Shown: in pieces, positions 18,530 to 26,009 of the stretch
How positions within the stretch are numbered: position 1 is the first letter of the stretch
How the letters are laid out: every line of letters starts with the position of its first letter
DNA from: Synechococcus sp. RS9916
GTDB taxonomy: Bacteria > Cyanobacteriota > Cyanobacteriia > PCC-6307 > Cyanobiaceae
Direction of reading: 5' to 3'
Assembly (NCBI RefSeq): GCF_000153825.1
Contig: NZ_DS022299.1
Coordinates: 523,216 to 587,215 of the forward strand
DNA length: 64,000 bases
Notes under the pieces: generated by a model
The model's database searches: none
What the model was told of the DNA's origin: nothing
What the model saw: only the letters and a program-made list of their open reading frames with translations
Translations under genes and position numbers: made by a program

Positions 18530-18545
18530 TGTAGCAATCGCTACA
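18530..18545. promoter_or_regulatory. Perfect NtcA-type palindrome
   Basis: TGTAGCAATCGCTACA is an exact TGTA-N8-TACA site for NtcA, the nitrogen regulator, with a perfect 6-bp dyad. It is extended by AATT on each side with one mismatch. It lies between a methyltransferase gene (minus strand) and a small gene (plus strand). Neither side shows a TAnnnT -10 box at the usual 22-23 bases, so it may repress, or another dimeric regulator may bind. Confidence 0.55.
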
Positions 18546-18573
18546 TAATTGACTTATGCGTTGGGAGAGGGCG

Positions 18574-18831
18574 GTGGCTGTTCATCAAAAAAACGCCGCG
18601 GGCGACCCGCTGGATCGTCCGAACAGGGGTGCCATTGAATTTGTGACCTGGGCTGAGCACCATGGTCACGATGCGCGCCTTCATCAGGCCGCGATCGGGC
18701 AGATCAAAGACCATCCCGATCGGAAAGATGGTGCTAGTGCGTTGGCTCAGCAGGCGGCTTGGGCGCGCCGATCAAGCCACGAGCGCCGCTTGCGCGACAG
18801 CGCCATGGCCCAGTTGCAGGGAGGTGGCTGA
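18574..18831 (+). CDS. Small hypothetical protein, 85 aa
   Basis: A polar helical protein rich in Ala, His and Arg (AEHHGHDARLHQAAIGQIKD, ALAQQAAWARRSSHERRLRD). GTG at 18574 is preferred because GGGAGAGG precedes it; an ATG at 18556 is in the same frame. The NtcA-type palindrome is 29 bases upstream. No family recognised; a fortuitous frame cannot be excluded. Confidence 0.45.
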   Translation: MAVHQKNAAGDPLDRPNRGAIEFVTWAEHHGHDARLHQAAIGQIKDHPDRKDGASALAQQAAWARRSSHERRLRDSAMAQLQGGG

Positions 18832-18858
18832 CCTGATCAGGGCAAGACCACAAGGCAT

Positions 18859-18887
18859 GAAAAAACCCCTCCATTGCGGGAGGGGTT
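18859..18887 (-). terminator. Rho-independent terminator of glnA
   Basis: On the minus strand, AACCCCTCC, a loop of about 5-7 bases, then GGAGGGGTTTTTT: a 7-8 bp GC-rich stem and a T-run, 30 bases after the glnA stop. Confidence 0.88.
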
Positions 18888-18917
18888 AAAGGTTTCACCG
18901 AGGTGAACAGGCGCCGA

Positions 18918-20336
18918 TCAGGCGTCGTAGTACATGGTGAACTCGTGGGGGTGAGGACGCTGGCGCAGCTGCTGCACTTCCTCGTATTTGATCTCGATCC
19001 AGTTGTCGATGAAGTCTTTGGTGAACACCCCACCTTCCAGCAGGTAGTGGTGATCTTCACGCAGAGCTTCGAGAGCGCCGTTCAGTGAAGCGGGCACGGT
19101 TGCGATCTTGGCCAGCTCGTCTGCGGGCAGTTCGAACAGGTCAACATCGACACCGTCGCCAGGATCGATCTGATTCTTGATGCCATCGATGCCGGCCATC
19201 ATCATGGCGCTGAAGGCCAGATAAGGGTTGGCGAGGGCGTCGCCGGAGCGGAACTCAAGACGCTTGGCCTTGGGGCTGGGGCCGGTGAGGGGGATGCGAA
19301 CGGCTGCAGAGCGGTTGCCCTCGGAATACACCAGGTTCACAGGAGCTTCGAAGCCCGGCACCAGGCGCTTGTAGCTGTTGGTGGTGGGGTTGGTAAACGC
19401 CAGGAAGGAGGGGGCGTGCTTCAGGATGCCGCCGATGTACCAGCGCGCTGTCTGAGAGAGGTTGGCGTAGGTGCCCTCACCGAAGAACAGGGGAGCTCCA
19501 GCCTTCCAGAGGCTCTGGTGCACGTGCATGCCGCTGCCGTTGTCGGCAAAGATCGGCTTGGGCATGAAAGTTGCGGTTTTGCCGTACTTCTTCGCCACGT
19601 TGCGCACGACGTACTTGTACGTCATGACGTTGTCGGCAGCCTGAATCAGCTCCGCGAATTTCATTCCCAGTTCGTGCTGGGCGGTGGCCACTTCGTGGTG
19701 TTGCTTCTCAATCGGCACACCCAAGGAACCCATGGTGAGCAGCATCTCGCTGCGGATGTCCTGTGACGTGTCGTTGGGGCTGACGGGGAAGTAACCCTCC
19801 TTCAGCTGGATCTTGTTGGCCAGGTTGCCGCCCTCTTCCACGCGGTTGGTGTTCCAGGGGGCTTCGATCGAGTCGACGCTGTAGGAACTGGATCCGTTGC
19901 TGCTCTCGTAGCGAACGTCGTCGAACAGGAAGAACTCGGGTTCTGGTCCGAAGAACGCGGTATCGGCAAGGCCGGTGCTGCTCAGATAGTTGAGAGCCTT
20001 CTGGGCCAGGGCACGGGGGCAACGTTCATAGGGCTCGCCCGTGCGCGGATCCATGATCGAGCAGATCATGCTCAGTGTTTTGTGGCGATAGAAGGGATCG
20101 ATCCATGCGCTCTTGGGATCCGGAACCATCGCCATGTCGGAGGCGTTAATCGCTTTCCAACCACGAATGGATGAGCCGTCGAAGGCGAGGCCGTCGGTGA
20201 AGGCGTCCTCGTCGAGCAGGTCGGTGCAAACGGTGAGGTGTTGCCACTTGCCGTGCAGGTCAGTGAACTTGAGGTCAATCAGTTCAATGCCTTCGTTCTT
20301 GATCGTGTTGAGAACGTCCTGTGCGGTCTTGCCCAT
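18918..20336 (-). CDS. glnA: Glutamine synthetase, type I
   Basis: A 472-residue GSI that condenses ammonium and glutamate with ATP, the entry point of nitrogen assimilation with GOGAT. Seen: the beta-grasp N-domain with [22 protein letters not shown], the metal/glutamate site [12 protein letters not shown], and RSAAVRIPL. Length is typical for the dodecameric form. Regulation is likely by NtcA: a GTG-N8-TAC site lies 22 bases before a TACGTT -10 box upstream. A terminator follows the gene, so it is monocistronic. No gif inhibitor gene is adjacent. Confidence 0.97.
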   Translation of the reverse strand: MGKTAQDVLNTIKNEGIELIDLKFTDLHGKWQHLTVCTDLLDEDAFTDGLAFDGSSIRGWKAINASDMAMVPDPKSAWIDPFYRHKTLSMICSIMDPRTGEPYERCPRALAQKALNYLSSTGLADTAFFGPEPEFFLFDDVRYESSNGSSSYSVDSIEAPWNTNRVEEGGNLANKIQLKEGYFPVSPNDTSQDIRSEMLLTMGSLGVPIEKQHHEVATAQHELGMKFAELIQAADNVMTYKYVVRNVAKKYGKTATFMPKPIFADNGSGMHVHQSLWKAGAPLFFGEGTYANLSQTARWYIGGILKHAPSFLAFTNPTTNSYKRLVPGFEAPVNLVYSEGNRSAAVRIPLTGPSPKAKRLEFRSGDALANPYLAFSAMMMAGIDGIKNQIDPGDGVDVDLFELPADELAKIATVPASLNGALEALREDHHYLLEGGVFTKDFIDNWIEIKYEEVQQLRQRPHPHEFTMYYDA

Positions 20337-20372
20337 GGGGTCCAGTAAGGCTCACCTTTATGTGACATGAGA

Positions 20373-20414
20373 AACGTAAACACCCCGCAGGGCCCTTTTT
20401 GTATCAGCAGGCAC
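20373..20414 (-). promoter_or_regulatory. NtcA-activated promoter of glnA
   Basis: Reading the minus strand, GTG-CCTGCTGA-TAC at 20414-20401 is a one-base variant of GTA-N8-TAC. It is followed by exactly 22 bases and then TACGTT (20378-20373), fitting the TAnnnT -10 element. This spacing is the class II NtcA layout. The -10 box is 37 bases from the glnA start codon. Confidence 0.65.
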
Positions 20415-20559
20415 ACTTTCTGTGTTGGTCGTCTAAAACGTCTGCTGGGTGCCGCATTGGTAACCGTTTCTGTCAACTTGGTCACATCGCAGCCCACATC
20501 GGGGTTCTGAGCCAATCGATGGTGTTACGTTTCACTATGACACCGTCTATGCCTTTGCC

Positions 20560-21084
20560 ATGCGTGATGCCATCACCGGGTTGATCGGTCGTTACGACCA
20601 GCTCGGTCGCTATCTCGATCGCAATGCCATGGACAGCATTGATGGCTATCTGGGTGAGGCTGAGCTGCGCCTCCAGGCTGTTGAGTTGATCAACAGGGAA
20701 GCTGCCGAAATCGTTCGCGAGGCCAGTCAGCGCCTGTTCAAAGGCGATCCTGAGCTGTTGCTTCCAGGTGGAAACGCTTACACCACGCGTCGCTTGGCTG
20801 CTTGCTTGCGGGACATGGATTATTTCCTTCGTTACGCCAGCTACGCCCTGGTCGCGGGCGACAGCACGATCCTGAATGAGCGTGTTCTGAACGGTCTCGA
20901 CGACACCTACAAGAGCCTCGGCGTGCCCACCGGCCCCACGGTGCGCAGCATCGTTTTGCTGGCCGATGTGTTGTGCGAAATGCTGGTGGCGGCTGGGGTG
21001 TCTGTTGAACGTTGCGCAGTGGTGCGTCAGCCCTTTGATCACATGGCGAAGGGTCTTGCTGCCACTGATGTGCGTTTGCGCTAA
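20560..21084 (+). CDS. apcF: Allophycocyanin beta-18-type core subunit
   Basis: A 174-residue phycobiliprotein of the phycobilisome core, where ApcF pairs with the ApcE linker and helps pass energy to photosystem II. Seen: RYDQLGRYLDRNAMDSID at the N-terminus, GGNAYTTRRLAACLRDMDYF with the chromophore Cys82, the Asn near residue 72 and PTGPTVRSI. It stands alone rather than in apcABC, and its divergence from the ApcB norm (LFKGDPELLLPGG) argues for apcF. Divergent from glnA, with about 220 bases between. Confidence 0.88.
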   Translation: MRDAITGLIGRYDQLGRYLDRNAMDSIDGYLGEAELRLQAVELINREAAEIVREASQRLFKGDPELLLPGGNAYTTRRLAACLRDMDYFLRYASYALVAGDSTILNERVLNGLDDTYKSLGVPTGPTVRSIVLLADVLCEMLVAAGVSVERCAVVRQPFDHMAKGLAATDVRLR

Positions 21085-21164
21085 TCGCGTTGCAATCTCA
21101 CATCTTCAATCTGGTTGGGTGACCTGACTGCGTAGGCTGCATCTCACGATTCGCTTCTTGGGCC

Positions 21165-22349
21165 TTGGCGACACCGCACTCTCACCTCCCGGTTGATCCG
21201 TGCCATCGCAGCTCTTTGGCCCCGATCGCCACGCCCGATCGGTTGCTCCTCGGCCCAGGCCCGTCGAACGCGCATCCCACAGTTCTTCAGTCGCTCTCCC
21301 GCACACCCATTGGCCATCTGGATCCGCTCTATGTGGAGCTGATGGCCGAGGTGCAGGAATTGCTGCGCTACGCCTGGCAAACCGATAACCGTCTCACCCT
21401 CCCCATGAGTGGCACCGGTAGTGCCGCCATGGAAGCGACCCTGGCCAACACAGTGGAGCCCGGTGATCGGGTTCTGGTGGCCGTCAAGGGGTACTTCGGC
21501 AATCGCCTTGTCGATATGGCCGGTCGTTATCGCGCTGATGTGCGTGTGGTGGAAAAGCCCTGGGGCGAAGCCTTTTCGCTCGATGAGCTTGAAGCTGCTC
21601 TGATCGAGCACAAACCAGCGATTCTCGCCATGGTTCATGCCGAGACATCGACTGGTATCTGCCAGCCCATGGATGGGGTGGGCGATCTTTGCCGCAAGCA
21701 CAACTGTTTGCTGTTGCTCGATACGGTCACGTCCTTGGGAGGTGTTCCCCTGTTCCTGGATGCTTGGAAGGTCGATCTGGCCTACAGCTGCAGCCAGAAG
21801 GGGCTGAGCTGCCCTCCGGGCCTGGGTCCATTCACCATGGGTCCTCGAGCCGAAGAGAAGTTGGCTGCCCGCAAAGACAAGGTGCCCAACTGGTACCTCG
21901 ATGTTTCTCTCCTCAATCAGTACTGGGGCAGCAATCGTGTGTATCACCACACAGCTCCCGTCAACATGAACTTCGGTATGCGTGAGGCCCTGCGCCTCCT
22001 CGCTGAAGAGGGGCTGGAGCAGTCTTGGTCTCGGCATCGCAGCAATGCCGAAGCGCTTTGGTCTGGCCTGGAAGGTTTGGGTCTGGTGATGCACGCTCCC
22101 GTCGAGCTGCGACTGCCCACGCTCACCACGGTGCGGATTCCGGAGGGCGTGGATGGCAAGGCCTTCACCCAGCACCTACTCGATAACCACGGCATTGAAG
22201 TCGGCGGTGGTCTTGGCACACTGGCCGGAAAGATCTGGCGGATCGGCCTGATGGGTTACAACTCCACTCCGGAGAATGTGAACCGCTTGCTCAATCTGTT
22301 TGAGACCGAGCTGCCGAAGTTCCGTCAGCCCGCCGTCGCCGCAGCCTGA
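21165..22349 (+). CDS. Serine/alanine-glyoxylate aminotransferase (class V)
   Basis: A 394-residue PLP enzyme. In cyanobacteria this type turns photorespiratory glyoxylate to glycine using alanine or serine. Seen: LLLGPGPSNAHPTVLQ near residue 27, MSGTGSAAMEA, HAETSTG, DTVTSLGG, the PLP-lysine motif SCSQKGLSCPPGLGP, and a C-terminal domain with GTLAGKIWRIGLMG. Start is a TTG at 21165; no better start was found before the conserved region. The donor cannot be told from sequence alone. Overlaps tadA tail-to-tail by 59 bases. Confidence 0.88.
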   Translation: MATPHSHLPVDPCHRSSLAPIATPDRLLLGPGPSNAHPTVLQSLSRTPIGHLDPLYVELMAEVQELLRYAWQTDNRLTLPMSGTGSAAMEATLANTVEPGDRVLVAVKGYFGNRLVDMAGRYRADVRVVEKPWGEAFSLDELEAALIEHKPAILAMVHAETSTGICQPMDGVGDLCRKHNCLLLLDTVTSLGGVPLFLDAWKVDLAYSCSQKGLSCPPGLGPFTMGPRAEEKLAARKDKVPNWYLDVSLLNQYWGSNRVYHHTAPVNMNFGMREALRLLAEEGLEQSWSRHRSNAEALWSGLEGLGLVMHAPVELRLPTLTTVRIPEGVDGKAFTQHLLDNHGIEVGGGLGTLAGKIWRIGLMGYNSTPENVNRLLNLFETELPKFRQPAVAAA

Positions 22350-22836
22350 ACCACTGGGCCAGCATCGTGCTGGCCTCCTCCTCCAACACCCCGCCAATCA
22401 CCTTCATGTGGTGATGAGCGCTCGGGTGTTGGCTGAGGTCGATCGTTCCTCCCATCGCACCCCGCTTGGGGTCTCTGGCGCCGTAGATCACTTGCCCCAT
22501 CCGAGCCTGCACCAGAGCGCCGGCACACATTGGGCAGGGTTCCAGGGTGACCAACAGGGTGCAGTCGTTCAGTCGCCAGTCCCCCCGCAAGACAGTGGCC
22601 TGGCGGATGGCCACCAATTCGGCGTGGCCAAGGGGATCCTGATCCCGTTCCCTGGTGTTTCCTCCGAAGCCGATGCAGCGCCCCTTGCCATCGAGCACGA
22701 GAGCGCTCACGGGCACTTCGCCTTGTCGTCCGATCGCTTCGGCGCGCTGCAGCAGCAGGCCCATCCAGAACCGTTGCTGGTCCTCACTGAGCACCAACGG
22801 TGCATTCAAAGTCCTGATTCCGCACCTCACTACCAA
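22291..22836 (-). CDS. tadA: tRNA-specific adenosine deaminase TadA
   Basis: A zinc deaminase converting wobble A34 to inosine in tRNA-Arg(ACG). Seen: GEVPVSALVLDGKGRCIGFG, catalytic HAELVAIRQ, the zinc cysteines PCPMCAGALVQARM, and the RNA-contact segment IYGARDPKRGAMGGTIDL. The start is uncertain: the frame opens at a TTG (22836), but GTG codons at 22830 and 22794 are possible, and 22794 fits the family length best. The C-terminal Arg-rich tail lies over the 3' end of the aminotransferase gene. Confidence 0.88.
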   Translation of the reverse strand: MVVRCGIRTLNAPLVLSEDQQRFWMGLLLQRAEAIGRQGEVPVSALVLDGKGRCIGFGGNTRERDQDPLGHAELVAIRQATVLRGDWRLNDCTLLVTLEPCPMCAGALVQARMGQVIYGARDPKRGAMGGTIDLSQHPSAHHHMKVIGGVLEEEASTMLAQWFRLRRRRADGTSAARSQTD

Positions 22837-22859
22837 TCAATGTGCCATCGCGGTGGAGA

Positions 22860-24296
22860 ATGAACGTTGTTGATCGCGAGTCTTTGGTCGGCCATCTGAA
22901 GCCAGCAACGACCGAGCTCCTCGCTCCCTTCGCGTCTCCGCAAGGTCTCGACCCCGATCTGGAGCGTTTCCTCCATGCCACTGCGAGCCAGCTCTGCCGC
23001 TGGCTTGGTCATGCCTCAAGCGGTGGCCCCCTTCCGAATCTGTCCGTGCTGCCCGCGGTCGCCCCTGAGCCTGATGGTCTTGGTATGGACCGGCTGCTGG
23101 AGGACCTCCAGCAGGTGATGGATGGCTCGTTTCAGCCTTCCCACCCCGGCTCTCTCGCCCACCTCGACCCCCCACCGCTGACGGCGTCGATCGCGGCCGA
23201 TCTGATCTGCGCCGGTCTGAACAACAATTTGCTCGCTGAGGAGCTCTCTCCCAGCCTCAGTCGTTTGGAGCGTCAGTTGTGTGGCTGGTTCTGCTCTCGT
23301 TTGGGTTTACCGGACAGTGCTGGTGGCGTGGCGGCCAGCGGCGGCAGCCTTAGCAATCTCAACGCGCTCGTGGTGGCCCGCCAGGCTGTTGGACTGGCCC
23401 AGAACCCCGATGCGGTGGTGTTCGCGAGCATCGATGCCCATGTCTCCCTCGCCAAAGCGGTGCGGGTGATGGGGTTGCGCGACGACGCCCTGCAGATGAT
23501 TCCGGTGGATGACAACGGTTGTCTGCAGCTGGATGGTCTCGAGGAGCGTCTGCAGGCGTTGCGCCTTCAGCACCGCCCGTGTCTGGCTGTGGTGGCCACC
23601 GCTGGAACAACAGTGCGCGGCGCCATCGATCCCTTGCAAGCTCTCGCCGAGCTTTGTGCTCGCGAGCAACTATGGCTTCATGTCGATGCTGCCATCGGGG
23701 GCGTCTTTGCATTGGCCGAGGCCACAGCGCCAATGTTCGAAGGGTTGGGTCAGGCGCAGTCGATCACTGTGAACCCCCAGAAAGTGCTGGGCATCACCAA
23801 AACTTCCTCATTGCTGCTGGTTGCAGAGCGCAAAGCCCTCGCGGATGCATTTGCGACTGGGCTGCCCTACATGGAGCCCGCCTGGGGTGAAAGTCATGGT
23901 GGAGAGCAAGGTCTGCAGGGAACACGCCCCGCTGAGGTTTTGAAGCTCTGGCTGGGTTTGCGACAACTTGGCGAAAGCGGCATTGCGGCAGTGCTCAGTG
24001 CTGCTGTCGATCGGCGCAGGATTTTGCAAGGCCAGCTGGATCACGACCGGTTGCGACTGCGCACCGGTCCGCTCCACCTTTTGGCTGTCCGACCTGTTCG
24101 CGGGGACCAGGCTGCGATCGAGGGCTGGTCATTGCATACCCGGCAGCGTCTGCTGGACCATCAATTGATGCTCTCGCGGCCCCTCTATGAAGGTGCCTAC
24201 CACCTCAAAGCTGTGCTCGGAAATCCGCACACCCAGGCTGATCATCTGCACCAGCTGGCTGAGATCCTGAACGCATCCACTGCGGGGCTTCACTAA
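22860..24296 (+). CDS. Group II PLP-dependent decarboxylase
   Basis: A 478-residue protein of the glutamate / 2,4-diaminobutyrate / aromatic amino acid decarboxylase group. Seen: HPGSLAHLDPPPL, AASGGSLSNLNALV, the cofactor Asp in HVDAAIGG and the PLP lysine in SITVNPQKVLGITKTSS. The ATG at 22860 is preceded by GGTGGAG. The substrate cannot be set; a diaminobutyrate or aspartate decarboxylase role is plausible. The stop overlaps the next start (TAATG). Confidence 0.83.
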   Translation: MNVVDRESLVGHLKPATTELLAPFASPQGLDPDLERFLHATASQLCRWLGHASSGGPLPNLSVLPAVAPEPDGLGMDRLLEDLQQVMDGSFQPSHPGSLAHLDPPPLTASIAADLICAGLNNNLLAEELSPSLSRLERQLCGWFCSRLGLPDSAGGVAASGGSLSNLNALVVARQAVGLAQNPDAVVFASIDAHVSLAKAVRVMGLRDDALQMIPVDDNGCLQLDGLEERLQALRLQHRPCLAVVATAGTTVRGAIDPLQALAELCAREQLWLHVDAAIGGVFALAEATAPMFEGLGQAQSITVNPQKVLGITKTSSLLLVAERKALADAFATGLPYMEPAWGESHGGEQGLQGTRPAEVLKLWLGLRQLGESGIAAVLSAAVDRRRILQGQLDHDRLRLRTGPLHLLAVRPVRGDQAAIEGWSLHTRQRLLDHQLMLSRPLYEGAYHLKAVLGNPHTQADHLHQLAEILNASTAGLH

Positions 24297-24541
24297 TGCC
24301 AGCACCCCCCTCAACCCAGGGCCGTTGGGTCGCGATCGTCACCGGAGCGTTGTCGGTGGCCATCGGCGTGCTCTATCTGGCTGTGATCACGGTTCTCGAC
24401 TCCCGCGGTCCGATGCGTCCACCTCCGCCCGAGGCCCTGGCCGAGGTGGAAGCTGCCGCTGCACCTGCCGTTGCAATGGCTCCACAACCCGGCGCACTGC
24501 CGTTTGCAGGAAACGCTCCAACGCTGAATCGCGTCGATTGA
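24296..24541 (+). CDS. Small single-helix membrane protein, 81 aa
   Basis: An N-terminal transmembrane helix (about residues 11-34, WVAIVTGALSVAIGVLYLAV), then a Pro/Ala-rich tail. Starts within the stop of the decarboxylase gene, so probably co-transcribed. Its last 155 bases overlap the 3' end of the convergent GTPase gene, unusually long for two real genes. Function unknown. Confidence 0.6.
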   Translation: MPAPPSTQGRWVAIVTGALSVAIGVLYLAVITVLDSRGPMRPPPPEALAEVEAAAAPAVAMAPQPGALPFAGNAPTLNRVD

Positions 24542-25985
24542 GGTCGTAGTGGCGCTGCACAACGTCTTGCATTCCACCATCTCCCCAGTCTTGGTCTTGT
24601 TGGAAATAGGTGATGAAGCTGGCCCCTGCGATGCGGGTGAGCCAGGCAGCAGCAACCCCCTGCACGGCCCGTCCCACCAGCAGGGTGGGCAGATTCAGGC
24701 TTAACGCGGTGCCAATCAGGGAGACTCCTCCTTTCACCACGCCCACTCCGGCCAGGGTGCGGCCAACGGAGACGGCGAGATCTTGGGCCCGTTGGCGGGT
24801 CAACGTGACCCCATACACAGCAGCCACTTCGATCACCATCTGGGCATTCACCGCTGCTGTGCCCAGGAGATCCACGCCCGGTAGCGGTGTGGCGGCCACC
24901 AATCCCCCACTGATCCAGCTGTAGCGATCGACGCAACGGCGGGCTTCCGTCTGGCGTTGTTGATCCAGAAGCTGTCGGCCCGTTGCGCCCAGATGACGAC
25001 ATTGGAGAAGGATGTTGTCGGCAAGCAGTTCGTCACCGTCGGCATGCAAGACGCTGGCCAGCCGCCGTAGCAGGGCCTCCACCTCTGGGGGTGGTTGCAG
25101 TGGTTGTTTGCCAGGCCGTGGCAACGACTGCGGGCAAGCGCTCGTCGCAATCACATCAGCAGGGCTCAGTAGGTCGGCACAACGTTGTTGCAGGAGTGCG
25201 ATCAGGCGTTTCTCCTCCTCCTCCCCGCGCAGGTCGCATTTATTGAGCACCAACAGCAGGCGTTTGCCGAGGCTGGCGAGATGGCGTGTGACGTCCAGCT
25301 CAGCGGCGCGGAGATCGCCATCCACCACCACCAGCATCAGATCGGCACGACTGGCGCGGCGACGGGCCTCTCGTTCCCGTTCACGGCCATCGCGGCCACT
25401 TTCAAGAATTCCCGGTGTGTCGATCAGCTGCAGCCCTCGTTGCAGCCCCTTCAATCGCAATCGGTAGGTCTGGGTCTTGGTGGTCGTTCCCATCGAGGCA
25501 CCGACGTCGCCAACGATCTCGTTGAGCAACGCGCGAATTAATGAGGTCTTTCCGCTGGATCCGGTGCCAAACACCACCACCGTGAGGTCACCGCGTTGGA
25601 GTTCGCGCGCCACCCGTTCCCGTTCTTGACGCAGCCCTTCCCGGCTCACTGCGTCGTCAAGTTTGTCCAGCAAACGATCGATGCTTTCCAGACTCTGCTC
25701 AGCGGCTTTGCGCCGGGTATCAGGAGGCGGTGGTAATTCCGCCGTGCTCTGGCGCGGCTGATCCTGGCGGCGCTTCCAGGCTTGAAACCATGGCCAACCG
25801 ATCTGCGTGATCAGGGCCACCACCAGAGCAGCAGCCAACAACAGCACTGGCCCCACCATCCATGGCGGGAGCCAGTAGCTGAGATCCCAGAGCAGATTGC
25901 GCAAGGCCTGCAGCACCATGCCCAACACCACCAGGGCGATCAGGGCACCACCTGCCCAGAACAGCCAGCGCTTGTTGCCTTTCAC
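24387..25985 (-). CDS. Membrane-associated GTPase with a DUF697-type C-terminus
   Basis: A 532-residue protein: two N-terminal membrane helices (about 8-25 and 42-66), a coiled-coil-prone linker, then a TRAFAC GTPase domain with G1 GTGSSGKTSLI, G3 DTPGILES and G4 LNKCDLRG. A C-terminal hydrophobic region (LVAATPLPGVDLLGTAAVNAQM) fits DUF697, as in YcjF. Role unknown; dynamin-like or envelope-related activity is conceivable. The last 50 or so residues are Arg/Pro-rich and overlap the small plus-strand gene, so the true end may be slightly different. Confidence 0.83.
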   Translation of the reverse strand: MKGNKRWLFWAGGALIALVVLGMVLQALRNLLWDLSYWLPPWMVGPVLLLAAALVVALITQIGWPWFQAWKRRQDQPRQSTAELPPPPDTRRKAAEQSLESIDRLLDKLDDAVSREGLRQERERVARELQRGDLTVVVFGTGSSGKTSLIRALLNEIVGDVGASMGTTTKTQTYRLRLKGLQRGLQLIDTPGILESGRDGREREREARRRASRADLMLVVVDGDLRAAELDVTRHLASLGKRLLLVLNKCDLRGEEEEKRLIALLQQRCADLLSPADVIATSACPQSLPRPGKQPLQPPPEVEALLRRLASVLHADGDELLADNILLQCRHLGATGRQLLDQQRQTEARRCVDRYSWISGGLVAATPLPGVDLLGTAAVNAQMVIEVAAVYGVTLTRQRAQDLAVSVGRTLAGVGVVKGGVSLIGTALSLNLPTLLVGRAVQGVAAAWLTRIAGASFITYFQQDQDWGDGGMQDVVQRHYDLNRRDSALERFLQTAVRRVVEPLQRQVQRQLPPRPGPRAEVDASDRGSREP

Positions 25986-26009
25986 CTGTTGCGCGTCACC
26001 GTTGCGTCC

